Both the position numbers and the translations under genes were made by a program. The notes under the pieces were generated by a model, which was given only the letters and a program-made list of their open reading frames with translations, was not told the DNA's origin and made no database searches. From Bradyrhizobium ontarionense (lineage in GTDB: Bacteria > Pseudomonadota > Alphaproteobacteria > Rhizobiales > Xanthobacteraceae), in contig NZ_CP088156.1 of assembly GCF_021088345.1 (NCBI RefSeq), forward strand, positions 1,550,001 to 1,614,000: a stretch of DNA of 64,000 nt, read 5' to 3'. Within the stretch, counting starts at the first letter, position 1. Every line of letters starts with the position of its first letter. Of the stretch, positions 8,631-17,503 are shown piece by piece.

Positions 8631-10136
8631 ATGTCGGACAGCCGCCGTCCTCTTATCGACCTGCAGGACATCACCAAATCGTTCGGCGGCGTCGCCGCAT
8701 TGCGCGGCGTCGACTTCACGCTTCGCCCCGGCGAGATCCATGGTCTCGTCGGGGAAAACGGCGCCGGCAAGAGCACGCTGATGAAGATCATCGCCGGCGT
8801 GCACACCGGCTTCTCCGGCCGTTTCCTGCTCGACGGTCGCGAGGTTCATTTCCGCTCCGTGCGGGATGCCCGCGCGGCCGGCATTGCCATGGTGCATCAG
8901 GAGCTCAGCGTTGCCCCTGATCTCACCGTGGCCGAGAACGTATTCCTCGGCAATCAGCCCACCAACGCCCTGGGCCTCGTGCAATGGCGGCGCATGGCCG
9001 GCGAAGCGGCCGAGCAGCTCAAGAAGCTCGGCATCGACGCCGATCCGATGAGCCGGCTCGGCGACCTGCCGATCGGATTGCAGCAGCTGATCGAGATCGC
9101 ACGCGTGCTGTTCTCCGGCGCCCGCATCATCATCCTGGACGAGCCGACCTCGGCGCTGTCGCCGCCCGAGGTCGAACGGCTGTTTGCGACCTTGCGCAAG
9201 CTGCGCGACCAGGGCACCGGCATCGTCTTCATCTCCCACTTCATCGAGGACATCCTGCTGATCTCCGACGAGGTCACCGTGTTCCGCAACGGCCGCAAGG
9301 TGATGGAGTCGCGGGCGGCCGCGACAAGCAAGGCGGCGCTGATCGAGGCCATGATCGGCAAGGGCCGTGATGCGCTGGAGGACAGCTACAGCCACGACAT
9401 CACCCTGCCCGCGCCGCCGGCTGACAAGCCCGTGGTCGTCGAAGCCGATGGTTTGTCGCTGGCGCGCAACCTGAAGCGCGTGTCGTTTGCGGTGCGTGCC
9501 GGCGAGGTGCTGGGAATCTACGGCTTCATGGGCTGCGGCCAGCTCGAGCTGGCACGCATCCTGTTCGGCAAGCTCGCACCCGACGCCGGCGAGCTGCGCG
9601 TCTCGGGCCGGCGCAAGCGGTTCAAGAGCACGGCCGACGCGCGCCGCGCCGGCATCGCCTTCGTACCCGAGAGCCGGCGCGACATGCTGTTCCTGCAGGA
9701 GCCGGTCTACAAGAACATCTCGATCAGCATCCTCGACCGCATCAATGCGGTGCTGCTGAAGCCGGCGCGCGAGCGCGCGCTCGCAAGACGCCAGGTCGAG
9801 CAGCTGCAGATCCGGCCTGCGGATGTCGACATCGATCTCGGACTGCTCTCGGGCGGCAACCAGCAGAAGGTCGCACTGGCCAAATGGCTCAGCCATCCAC
9901 CGCGGCTGCTGGTGCTGTGCGAGCCGACCCGCGGCATGGACGTCGGCGCCAAGAGCGACGTGATCCAGATCATCAGGCAGCTGCGCGACCAGGGCATCGC
10001 CGTGATCGTGCTCTCGACCGAGCCGGAAACCGTGCTGTCGCTGGCCGATCGCGTCATCGTCCTCAAGCGCGGCGAGGTCGTGCGCGAATTCGCCGGCGAG
10101 ACCATCAGCAAAGACCGCCTGCTCGAGGCGGCATAG
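8631..10136 (+). CDS. Sugar ABC transporter, double ATPase subunit (RbsA-like)
   Basis: About 501 residues with two nucleotide-binding domains in tandem, as in RbsA and MglA. The first has a full Walker A (GENGAGKST), a signature-like LPIGLQQLIEIAR and Walker B (IIILDEPTSAL). The second has a degenerate Walker A (GFMGCGQLELAR), an intact signature (LSGGNQQKVALAKWL) and LLVLCEPTRG. This asymmetry is normal for the family. The start at ATG 8631 avoids overlap with the upstream gene; an in-frame ATG at 8592 would overlap its end by 28 bases, and neither has a strong ribosome site. The permease follows within ten bases, so the genes are co-transcribed. Confidence 0.9.
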   Translation: MSDSRRPLIDLQDITKSFGGVAALRGVDFTLRPGEIHGLVGENGAGKSTLMKIIAGVHTGFSGRFLLDGREVHFRSVRDARAAGIAMVHQELSVAPDLTVAENVFLGNQPTNALGLVQWRRMAGEAAEQLKKLGIDADPMSRLGDLPIGLQQLIEIARVLFSGARIIILDEPTSALSPPEVERLFATLRKLRDQGTGIVFISHFIEDILLISDEVTVFRNGRKVMESRAAATSKAALIEAMIGKGRDALEDSYSHDITLPAPPADKPVVVEADGLSLARNLKRVSFAVRAGEVLGIYGFMGCGQLELARILFGKLAPDAGELRVSGRRKRFKSTADARRAGIAFVPESRRDMLFLQEPVYKNISISILDRINAVLLKPARERALARRQVEQLQIRPADVDIDLGLLSGGNQQKVALAKWLSHPPRLLVLCEPTRGMDVGAKSDVIQIIRQLRDQGIAVIVLSTEPETVLSLADRVIVLKRGEVVREFAGETISKDRLLEAA

Positions 10137-10145
10137 GAGACATTC

Positions 10146-11180
10146 ATGGCGCATGGGGAGACCGTTCCGATGCCGGAGGTGCACTCGCGGCGGACAGGTA
10201 TTGCCTCGGTGCTGCGCTCGCAGATGCGCAACATCGCGCCTTTCCTGACGCTGATCTTCCTCAGCGCGTTCTTCGCAATCGCCAGTCCTTCTTTCGCGAC
10301 GATCGACAACGTCGGCAACATCCTGACCCAGGTCTCGGTGACCGGCATCATCGCAGTCGGCCTCACCTTCGTGATCCTGTGCGCCGAGATCGACCTGTCG
10401 ATCGCCGCCATCGCCAACGTCACGGGAATCGCGGTCGCGTTCTTCACGCTGCAGGATTCCTACGTCAACATCGCCAACGTGCCGATGCCGGGCTGGGCCG
10501 CCCTCCTGCTCGCGCTCGCCCTGTGCGCCCTGCTGGGCGCGGTCAACGCCTTCGGCCTGACCGTGATCGGCATTCCCTCCTTCATCATGACGCTCGCGAT
10601 GATGCAGATCGCGGCCGGCATCTCGGCCATGCTGGTGCGTGGCCAGATCGCCTACAAGGTGCCGCCCTTGATCACGACGCTCGGCTCGAGCACGATCGCC
10701 GGCGTGCCATGGATCGTGATCGTCGCGGCCATCATGCTGCTACTCGGCCACCTCGTGCTGACCTACACGCGGTTCGGCCGCTACGTCTACATGGTCGGCG
10801 GCAACCGCGAGGCCGCCGAATATTCCGGCCTGAACGTGAAGCTGATCCTCGGCAGTGTCATGGTGATCTCCGCCGTCTGCTCCGGCATCGGCGGCATGCT
10901 CGGCGTGGCGCATTTCGGCAGCGCGCAGCAGAACGAGTTCGACACCTACCTGCTCGATTCGATCGCCGCCGTCGTGGTCGGCGGCACCAGCCTGTTCGGC
11001 GGCCGCGGCGGCATCGGCAACACCATTGTCGGCCTGTTCGTGCTCGGCGTGCTCAACAACGGCCTCGACCACGTCAACATCGACAGCTTCCTGAAGATCC
11101 TGATCCGCGGCCTGATCCTGCTCGCCGCGCTCGTGATCAACGTCTATGCGCAGAGGCTGCGGGCGAAGGCGGCGGATTAA
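10146..11180 (+). CDS. Sugar ABC transporter, permease (RbsC-like)
   Basis: A 344-residue integral membrane protein of the BPD_transp_2/RbsC family, with about ten hydrophobic segments. Family signatures visible include the AVGLTFVILCAEIDLSIAA segment (the DLSVG-like motif of ribose permeases), GRYVYMVGGNREAAEYSGLNV, and LLDSIAAVVVGGTSLFGGRGG. GAGA lies close upstream of the ATG and the gene is nine bases after the ATPase. It forms the membrane pore for the binding protein and ATPase. The operon ends at a nested inverted repeat instead of a simple terminator. Confidence 0.92.
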   Translation: MAHGETVPMPEVHSRRTGIASVLRSQMRNIAPFLTLIFLSAFFAIASPSFATIDNVGNILTQVSVTGIIAVGLTFVILCAEIDLSIAAIANVTGIAVAFFTLQDSYVNIANVPMPGWAALLLALALCALLGAVNAFGLTVIGIPSFIMTLAMMQIAAGISAMLVRGQIAYKVPPLITTLGSSTIAGVPWIVIVAAIMLLLGHLVLTYTRFGRYVYMVGGNREAAEYSGLNVKLILGSVMVISAVCSGIGGMLGVAHFGSAQQNEFDTYLLDSIAAVVVGGTSLFGGRGGIGNTIVGLFVLGVLNNGLDHVNIDSFLKILIRGLILLAALVINVYAQRLRAKAAD

Positions 11181-11220
11181 TTTTTCCTGGTGGCCAAACT
11201 CGATCGCGCGTCATCGGCGG

Positions 11221-11382
11221 TGCACCCTCTCCCCTTGCGGGAGAGGGTGCCGGAGATGCGAAGCATCGCAGGCGGGTGAGGGGTTTCCATCCGCTTGCTC
11301 ACTCGCGGTGAGAGACCCCTCACCCGGCTCGAACTCGCTTCGCTCGTCCGATCCACCCTCTCCCGCAAGGGGAGAGGGTGCA
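11221..11382. repeat. Nested inverted repeat between convergent genes
   Basis: Two perfect 29-base arms (11221-11249 and 11354-11382), each itself a small hairpin (CCCTCTCCCC...GGGAGAGGG type), enclose a second inverted pair (GGGTGAGGGGT at 11274-11284 and its complement at 11315-11325). The whole could fold into a long cruciform. It sits between the convergent ends of the permease and methylthioribose kinase genes, where it may also work as a bidirectional terminator. Elements of this look recur in intergenic regions of Bradyrhizobium genomes (from memory). Confidence 0.85.
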
Positions 11383-11432
11383 CCTGCGTGTGTCGAGGCA
11401 GTGCAATCCTCTAGACTAACAAGGACAGCAGA

Positions 11433-12734
11433 TCAAAACCCTGGCCGCCAATAGCGCGACTCGCGCGCTGCACGTGTCACCGCCTCGATCGACGTGAACG
11501 ACGCCGTCTCCACCATCAGCGTTCGCGCCAGCCGCAGCGCCCGCGCCTCGCAGGTGGCGCGGCGTTTCGTGTCCTCGATCTGCTCGAAGTCGATGTTGTG
11601 CGCCAGGCCGAGAATACGGCGGATGATCTTGGCCGCCGTGAAACCTACCGCGTCCTGAAACAATCTTGCCATGTAGGCCTGACGTTCCACCTCCAACCGG
11701 GCTGCGCCGGCCTCGCCAGGAAACAGCGACGGCGGATAGGCATCGCCGGTCGCCTCCTTGCGCCACAGCGACAGGAATTCATCCGCGAAGGCGCTCCAGA
11801 CCTGGTCGACCGTCGCCAGCACCCACGTCTCGAAGACCTCCCGATTCCCCGGCGTCTGCTCGTGTCCGGCAGACGCAAAATAAGCCATCAACAGATTGGC
11901 CAGGAGAGCGCCGACGTCGAAGCCCATCGGACCGTAGAAGGCAAATTCGGGATCGATCACCTTCGTCTCGGTGTCCGTAACCATGATCGAGCCGGTGTGC
12001 AGGTCGCCATGGATCAGCGCCTCGGCACTGGACAGGAACTTCAGCTTGAGCCTGGAGACCGCGACATGGAGATCAAGGTCCTCACGGATCTCGGCGGCAG
12101 TCCTATCGAGCCATGGCGCGGTCCAGCGGTTCTGCTCGGCAACGCGGTAGGGATCGGTGAAGATCAGGTCCTCGGTGATCTTGCACAGCGCATGGTTGCC
12201 GGCAAAGCTCGCGATCGCGTCCTTCTTCGCCGCGGCTGACAGCGCGAGGTCCGACGAGAAGAACAAGGTCCGCGCCATGAAGGTCGTGATGTGATCAGTG
12301 AAGGCTGGATAGATGGAGCCGGCGACCAGACCCTTGCGCATGATGATATGCGGCTCGAGCAGCTCCATCGCGGTCAGCGCCAGCGCCGGATCATGATGGA
12401 CGATGGCCGGCACCAGTGCGGGCGCCAGCCGACCCTGATGGGTCAGTGCCAGATGCTCATAGTGCGCGCGTGACAGCGGCAGCGGCCAGCTCTCGCCGAC
12501 CAGGCGCACATAAGGCAGTGCCTGCTTCACCGCAAGTCCGCCAGACGGCCCCTTGACGATGAAGACGAGGTTGAGGTTGCCGTCGCCGACCTCGGTGATC
12601 GACCAGTGATCGGCCGATCCGCCGAGTTGCGCAGTGACCGCCGGTGTCTCCGCCAGATAGTTGCGAAGATCCGTTTCATTCAGAATGCGATAGTCCGATG
12701 GCGTGCTCTGCCGAGCCTCGGCCGATGTCGTCAC
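11433..12734 (-). CDS. mtnK: S-methyl-5-thioribose kinase
   Basis: A 433-residue kinase of the aminoglycoside-phosphotransferase-like fold. Diagnostic segments are GDGNLNLVFIV near the N-terminus (nucleotide loop), AVKQALPYVR (ATP-binding lysine), LIHGDLHTGSIMV (catalytic loop) and VIDPEFAFYGPMGFDVGA, typical of MtnK. It phosphorylates 5-methylthioribose at C1 in methionine salvage. The start is a GTG with GGGAGG six bases upstream. No mtnA or other salvage gene is in the window. It converges on an RbsBAC-like transporter, which might bring in methylthioribose or a related pentose (inference). Confidence 0.93.
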   Translation of the reverse strand: MTTSAEARQSTPSDYRILNETDLRNYLAETPAVTAQLGGSADHWSITEVGDGNLNLVFIVKGPSGGLAVKQALPYVRLVGESWPLPLSRAHYEHLALTHQGRLAPALVPAIVHHDPALALTAMELLEPHIIMRKGLVAGSIYPAFTDHITTFMARTLFFSSDLALSAAAKKDAIASFAGNHALCKITEDLIFTDPYRVAEQNRWTAPWLDRTAAEIREDLDLHVAVSRLKLKFLSSAEALIHGDLHTGSIMVTDTETKVIDPEFAFYGPMGFDVGALLANLLMAYFASAGHEQTPGNREVFETWVLATVDQVWSAFADEFLSLWRKEATGDAYPPSLFPGEAGAARLEVERQAYMARLFQDAVGFTAAKIIRRILGLAHNIDFEQIEDTKRRATCEARALRLARTLMVETASFTSIEAVTRAARESRYWRPGF

Positions 12735-12772
12735 GCGCGACCTCCCTGTCGATCTTGTTGACCTCCTATAGC

Positions 12773-12805
12773 AAAAAAAGCCGATGCAGGTCCGTGCATC
12801 GGCTT
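12773..12805 (-). terminator. Terminator closing the nuo-birA-rnj gene train
   Basis: On the minus strand an 11-bp perfect stem (AAGCCGATGCA with TGCATCGGCTT) with a six-base loop runs into a T tract. It starts about 30 bases after the DUF1467 stop codon and is the only clear terminator seen in the roughly 19-kb minus-strand gene train. Confidence 0.9.
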
Positions 12806-12833
12806 CAGAATCCGTTTGTGCATTGCAGTTGAA

Positions 12834-13109
12834 CTAGAACGGCACGCCCATCAGCTTCGACAGCCGCTCGATGCTGAGATAACCGGCCTGATAGGCCGCC
12901 AGCGCCAGGGCGAAGATCACGGCCGACAGCAGCGTGGTCCAGATCAGCCGTCGCCCCATCCGGCTGATGGTCGGCGCACCGGGATCCGTGCCCGGCGTGC
13001 CACCGCCCGTCTCATGCTGGCTGCGGATACCGAACGGCAGGGTCACGAACAGCGTGACCCACCACAGCACGAAGTAGATCGCGAACCAGGTGGAGATTGT
13101 ATAGGCCAT
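12834..13109 (-). CDS. DUF1467 family membrane protein
   Basis: A 91-residue protein with two hydrophobic segments (YFVLWWVTLFVTLPFG near the N-terminus and LIWTTLLSAVIFALALAAYQAGYL near the C-terminus) joined by a polar Gly/Pro-rich loop. The WWVTLFVTLPFGIRSQ block is characteristic of DUF1467, a small inner-membrane family restricted largely to alphaproteobacteria. Function unknown. It follows the methylmalonyl-CoA epimerase gene by 15 bases and is the last gene before the terminator, a placement I recall as common downstream of RNase J in this class. Confidence 0.88.
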   Translation of the reverse strand: MAYTISTWFAIYFVLWWVTLFVTLPFGIRSQHETGGGTPGTDPGAPTISRMGRRLIWTTLLSAVIFALALAAYQAGYLSIERLSKLMGVPF

Positions 13110-13124
13110 CGCTGCCTCGGCGCC

Positions 13125-13529
13125 TCAGGCCTGCTCGATCTCGACGAGCGCACCGGAAAAATCCTTGGGATGCAAGAAGAGCACCGGTTTGCCGTGGGCG
13201 CCGATCTTCGGCTGGCCGTCGCCGAGCACGCGGGCGCCCTCCTTGATCAGGGTGTCGCGCGAGGCGATGATGTCAGCAACTTCGTAGCAGACATGGTGGA
13301 TGCCGCCATCGGCATTGCGCTCGAGAAACTTGGCGATCGGCGAGGTGTCACCGAGCGGCTGGATGAATTCGATCTTGGTGTTCGGCAGGGTGACGAACAC
13401 GGTGATGACGCCGTGCTCCGGCAGCGGCAGCGCTGAGGAAATCTCGGCTCCGAACGCCGCGCCGTAGATCTTTGCCGCCTTCTCCGCGTCCTTCACGGCG
13501 ATGGCCACATGATTGAGCCGGCCCAGCAT
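13125..13529 (-). CDS. mce: Methylmalonyl-CoA epimerase
   Basis: A 134-residue vicinal-oxygen-chelate protein. The motifs LNHVAIAVKD (first metal His), IEFIQPLG, GGIHHVCYEV (His pair) and LVEIEQA (metal Glu) fit methylmalonyl-CoA epimerase, which interconverts (R)- and (S)-methylmalonyl-CoA in propionate metabolism. The ATG at 13529 is chosen because GGAGG lies five bases upstream; a GTG 12 bases earlier would place that ribosome site inside the coding region. It sits between RNase J and DUF1467 in the same direction. Other VOC enzymes are similar, but length and motifs favour this function. Confidence 0.88.
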   Translation of the reverse strand: MLGRLNHVAIAVKDAEKAAKIYGAAFGAEISSALPLPEHGVITVFVTLPNTKIEFIQPLGDTSPIAKFLERNADGGIHHVCYEVADIIASRDTLIKEGARVLGDGQPKIGAHGKPVLFLHPKDFSGALVEIEQA

Positions 13530-13575
13530 TGCATCCTCCACTTTTTCTTTTGCACGGCCGTTCGATCGGCCTGCG

Positions 13576-15246
13576 TCAGACTTCCAAGACGTGGACGAGG
13601 CAGATCGGCTTCTTGCCCCACTGTTCGTTCACGGCAGAGCGCACCGCCCGCCGCACCGATTCCGCCGCGGCATCGGGGTCGCGCCGGCGCGCGCGCGGCA
13701 GGCCTTCGAAGGTCGACATGACAGCGTCAAACACGATGTCGTCGATCTCTTCGCCTGCTGCATTCTTCTCCGGGATGCCGACCATGTCCACTTCGGGCTC
13801 GTCAGCCAGCTCGCCCTTGTCGGTGATGGCAAGGGCCACGAAGATGCAGCCCGCAAAGGCCATCTTGCGGCGCTCGACGACGGCGCGCGACTTCGAATCC
13901 TCGACGATGGTGCCGTCCTTGTAGAGACGTCCTGCCGGCAGCTGGTCGATGATCCCGGGTTCCCCAGGGCCGAGCTTGATGAGATCACCGTTGCGGCAGG
14001 TGATCACCTTCGGCACGCCGCAGGCCCGCGCCAGCTGCGCGTGCTCGTGGAGATGCAGCGCCTCGCCGTGCACAGGGATCAGGAGCTGCGGCCGCGTCCA
14101 TGCGATCATGTCGCGCAGCTCGTCGCGGCGCGGATGGCCCGAGACATGAACCAGGTGGTTGCGATCGGTGATGATCTCGATGCCCTGCTGCACGAGGCCG
14201 TTGATGACAGCGCCGACCGCCTTCTCGTTGCCGGGAATCGTGCGCGACGAGAAGATGACGGTATCGCCCTTGTTCAACGTGACCAGCGGATGATCGTCAT
14301 TGGCGATGCGCGCCAGCGCGGCGCGCGCTTCGCCCTGGCTGCCGGTGCACAACGCCAGCACCTTGTCCGCCGGGAAGTGGCCGTAGAGGTCCATGCCACG
14401 GAAATTCTGCACACCATCGAGATAGCCGGTCTCACGCGCGACCTGAACCACCCGTTCCATGGCGCGGCCGACGATGACGACCTCCCGCTCCGCCTCGCGC
14501 GCCGCTTCGGCTACGGCGCGGAGGCGCGCGACGTTGGACGCGAAGGTGGTGACGGCGACGCGGCCCCGCGCCTCCTTCACCAGTTGGGTAATGGTCTTGG
14601 CAACCTCGGCCTCCGACGGCGAGCGGCCCTCGCGTACGGCATTGGTGGAGTCGCCGATCAGCGCCAGCAAGCCGGCGTCGCCGAGCTCGCGCAGCCGCTT
14701 CTCGTCGGTGGGTACGCCGATCACCGGCGTCGGATCGATCTTCCAGTCGCCGGTGTGCAGGACGGTGCCGACCTCGGTATGGATCGCGAGCGCATGCGAT
14801 TCAGGGATCGAATGCGCGACTGGAATGAACTCGACGTTGAACGGCCCGATGTCGACCCTGCCGCCGGAGGGGATCACCGTGACCGGGATCTTCGCCGGCA
14901 GACGCTCGGCCTCGCACTTGGCCTCGAACAACGCGGCGCTGAACTTGGTCGCGTAGATCGGGCATTTCAGCCGCGGCCACAGATCGATGATCGCGCCGAA
15001 ATGATCCTCATGCGCATGAGTCAGCACGAGGCCGACGAGATTGTTGCGCTCCTTCTCCAGGAAGGCGACGTCGGGCATGATCAGGTCGATCCCCGGCAGA
15101 TGCTCCTCGTCACCGAAAGAGACGCCGAGATCGATCGCGAGCCAGGACCGCTGGTGGCGGTTGCCCAGGCCATAGATCGACAGGTTCATGCCAATCTCGC
15201 CGACTCCGCCGAGCGGAGCAAATGTCAGTTCGTCGGGACGTGCCAT
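13576..15246 (-). CDS. rnj: Ribonuclease J
   Basis: A 556-residue metallo-beta-lactamase/beta-CASP nuclease. The zinc motif THAHEDHFGAI, the downstream GDWKIDPTP, GDSTNA and VSGHPRRDEL segments, and the overall length match RNase J, which in alphaproteobacteria takes part in 5'-to-3' RNA decay and rRNA 5'-end maturation. The ATG directly abuts the birA stop codon (TAG then ATG), indicating translational coupling in the same operon. The C-terminal about 110 residues form the usual extra domain. Confidence in family is high; exo- versus endonuclease balance cannot be read. Confidence 0.94.
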   Translation of the reverse strand: MARPDELTFAPLGGVGEIGMNLSIYGLGNRHQRSWLAIDLGVSFGDEEHLPGIDLIMPDVAFLEKERNNLVGLVLTHAHEDHFGAIIDLWPRLKCPIYATKFSAALFEAKCEAERLPAKIPVTVIPSGGRVDIGPFNVEFIPVAHSIPESHALAIHTEVGTVLHTGDWKIDPTPVIGVPTDEKRLRELGDAGLLALIGDSTNAVREGRSPSEAEVAKTITQLVKEARGRVAVTTFASNVARLRAVAEAAREAEREVVIVGRAMERVVQVARETGYLDGVQNFRGMDLYGHFPADKVLALCTGSQGEARAALARIANDDHPLVTLNKGDTVIFSSRTIPGNEKAVGAVINGLVQQGIEIITDRNHLVHVSGHPRRDELRDMIAWTRPQLLIPVHGEALHLHEHAQLARACGVPKVITCRNGDLIKLGPGEPGIIDQLPAGRLYKDGTIVEDSKSRAVVERRKMAFAGCIFVALAITDKGELADEPEVDMVGIPEKNAAGEEIDDIVFDAVMSTFEGLPRARRRDPDAAAESVRRAVRSAVNEQWGKKPICLVHVLEV

Positions 15247-16050
15247 CTAAACCGCTCCTTTGGATGCGACGGAGCCGAAATGAACATCGCCTGCCGTGAT
15301 CGGCTCCAATCGTCCCTCCGCGGTCCGCACCACCATGCACCCTTGCTCATCGATCGTGTCGAAAATCCCCTCGACAATAGCATGTCCGGACCTGATGGCG
15401 ACGGGCTGACCGAGACCCGCGGCCCGGTCCAGCCACAGCCGGCGGATGTCACCGAAGCCCCGCCCCTCGTTCCAGATGCCGAAAAACTCGACCCAGCTGT
15501 CGGATAGCACCGAGAACAGATCCTCGGCCGTCACCTGAACGCCGAGATCCGCCAACGACACCGCCGGTGTCGGGGTATCCGTCGGCGCCGCCACCACGTT
15601 GGTTCCGATGCCGGCAACCACCGCGAGCCCGCCAGCCACCTGCTCCGCTTCGAGCAGCATGCCAACGATCTTGCGCCCATCGGCCAGCACGTCGTTGGGC
15701 CATTTCAGCGCGAAAGATGCGCGGCCTCGCGACCGCAGCGCCGCCTCAAGGCTCACCTGGCGCAGCGCGCTCTCGATCGCAAGGCCTGCGGCGAAGCCGA
15801 GCGTGGCTGCGATCGCAGGAGCCACGTTCAGCACTTCCAGCACGCTCGAGGCCAGATTGCCACGCGGGGCGATCCAGGGCCGCTGGCGCCGCCCGCGCCC
15901 CGCCGTCTGCTCCGAGGTGACGAACCACGACCTCTTGGTGTCGCCACGGCGCGCATGCGCAAGGGCCTCCACATTGGTCGACCCGGCCTGATCGAACGCG
16001 ACGAGCCCGTAATCAGCCTTGGCAGCACGCGCCCCGAGAACAAACGTCAT
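15247..16050 (-). CDS. birA: Biotin-[acetyl-CoA-carboxylase] ligase (monofunctional BirA)
   Basis: A 267-residue biotin protein ligase. The biotinyl-AMP loop is visible as TAGRGRRQRPW, followed by FALKWPNDVLADGRKIVGMLLE and GIGTNVV. There is no N-terminal winged helix, so this is the class I form without repressor activity. It ligates biotin to the carrier protein of acetyl-CoA and other carboxylases. Its start codon abuts the nuoN stop (TAG then ATG) and its own stop abuts the RNase J start, so it is locked into the nuo transcript. Placement directly after nuoN is a known alphaproteobacterial arrangement. Confidence 0.94.
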   Translation of the reverse strand: MTFVLGARAAKADYGLVAFDQAGSTNVEALAHARRGDTKRSWFVTSEQTAGRGRRQRPWIAPRGNLASSVLEVLNVAPAIAATLGFAAGLAIESALRQVSLEAALRSRGRASFALKWPNDVLADGRKIVGMLLEAEQVAGGLAVVAGIGTNVVAAPTDTPTPAVSLADLGVQVTAEDLFSVLSDSWVEFFGIWNEGRGFGDIRRLWLDRAAGLGQPVAIRSGHAIVEGIFDTIDEQGCMVVRTAEGRLEPITAGDVHFGSVASKGAV

Positions 16051-17478
16051 CTAGAACAGCGACTTCGCCGCGGCCGCGGCCGCGCTGACCAGCGGGCCCG
16101 GATAGGCGAAGAACAGGATGTTGAAGACGCCGGAGATCGCGAGCACCGTGCGCAGCTCGATTCTAACAGGATCGAGCGTCGGCAGCGGCTCGTCGAAATA
16201 CATCGTCTTGACGATCAGCAGATAGTAGTAGGCGCCGACGACGCTGGTCAGCACGCCGATCACCGACAGTGTGAATAGCCCGCCCTTGATCGCGGCAACG
16301 AACACATACCATTTGGCGAAGAAGCCCGCGAGTGGCGGAACGCCGGCCAGCGAGAACAGCAGCATCGCGAAGAAGAAGGCGAGCAGCGGGTTGGTGCGTG
16401 AGAGCCCTGCAAAATCGCTGATCTTCTCGAACGACTGGCCGTCGCGCCTGATCGCCATGATCACGGCAAAGGAGCCGAGCGTCATCGCGACGTAGATCGC
16501 GATGTAGGTCAGCACGCCCTGCGCGCCCTCGACCGTGCCGGCGGCGAGGCCGACCAGAGCGAAGCCCATGTGGCCGATCGAGGAATAGGCCATCAGGCGC
16601 TTGATGTTGGTCTGGCCGATCGCCGCGAACGAGCCCAGCGCCATCGAGGCGATCGAGACGAACACGATGATCTGCTGCCACTGGAAGGTGATGCCGGGGA
16701 ACGCGGTGAGCGCGACGCGCGCGAACACGGCGAGAGCGGCGACCTTAGGCGCCGAGGCGAAGAACGCCGTCACCGGGGTCGGCGCGCCTTCATAGACGTC
16801 CGGCGTCCACATGTGGAACGGCACCGCAGACACCTTGAAGCACAGGCCGGCGAACAGGAAGACGAGGCCGAAGATGATACCGACGCTGCCGGTCTTCGTG
16901 GCCGCCGCGATCCCGGCAAAGCTCACCGTTCCGGTAAAGCCGTAGATGAGCGATGCACCGTACAGCAGCATGCCGGAGGACAGCGCGCCGAGCACGAAAT
17001 ACTTCAGGCCGGCTTCCGTCGACTTGGCATTGTCGCGATGGCTCGCCGCGACGACATAGAGCGCGAGCGACATCAGCTCGAGGCCGAGATAGAGCGTAAT
17101 CAGATCCCCGGCCGAGATCAGCACCAGCATGCCGAGCGTCGAAAGCAGCACCAGGATCGCATATTCGAAGATGCGGCGGTCCGGCGCCGACAGGAACTCC
17201 ACCGACATCACCAGCGTCGCGATCGAGCCGATCAGAGCGAGGATCTTCAGGAACCTCGCATAGCTGTCGGCGATGAAGCTGCCGCCGAAGGCTTGGCCCG
17301 CCGGCTGGCGCAGCACCAGGATGCCGACCACGATCAGCAGAACGATCGCAAGGCCGGTGACGATCCCCGTCGCCCCCTGCCCGCGGAACGCCCCCAGCAT
17401 CAACAGCGCCATGGCCCCCAAGGCCAGCAGCAGCTCCGGCAACACCACCCAAAGCTGAGCCCCAAGATTCTCGATCAT
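16051..17478 (-). CDS. nuoN: NADH-quinone oxidoreductase subunit N
   Basis: A 475-residue antiporter-like subunit of complex I with about 14 hydrophobic segments. Family segments include [51 protein letters not shown] (proton-channel lysine and Pro-rich helix) and [10 protein letters not shown]. It forms part of the proton-pumping membrane arm. It is the last nuo gene and is followed without a gap by birA. Length and gene order agree with other alphaproteobacteria. Confidence 0.96.
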   Translation of the reverse strand: MIENLGAQLWVVLPELLLALGAMALLMLGAFRGQGATGIVTGLAIVLLIVVGILVLRQPAGQAFGGSFIADSYARFLKILALIGSIATLVMSVEFLSAPDRRIFEYAILVLLSTLGMLVLISAGDLITLYLGLELMSLALYVVAASHRDNAKSTEAGLKYFVLGALSSGMLLYGASLIYGFTGTVSFAGIAAATKTGSVGIIFGLVFLFAGLCFKVSAVPFHMWTPDVYEGAPTPVTAFFASAPKVAALAVFARVALTAFPGITFQWQQIIVFVSIASMALGSFAAIGQTNIKRLMAYSSIGHMGFALVGLAAGTVEGAQGVLTYIAIYVAMTLGSFAVIMAIRRDGQSFEKISDFAGLSRTNPLLAFFFAMLLFSLAGVPPLAGFFAKWYVFVAAIKGGLFTLSVIGVLTSVVGAYYYLLIVKTMYFDEPLPTLDPVRIELRTVLAISGVFNILFFAYPGPLVSAAAAAAKSLF

Positions 17479-17503
17479 CGTCTTTGTCCCGACCTCTGGG
17501 GTC

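Noticed and set aside
13513..15507. A 664-codon open frame antisense to RNase J
   Set aside because: It is a shadow of the RNase J gene, with His/Asp/Arg bias and no domain.
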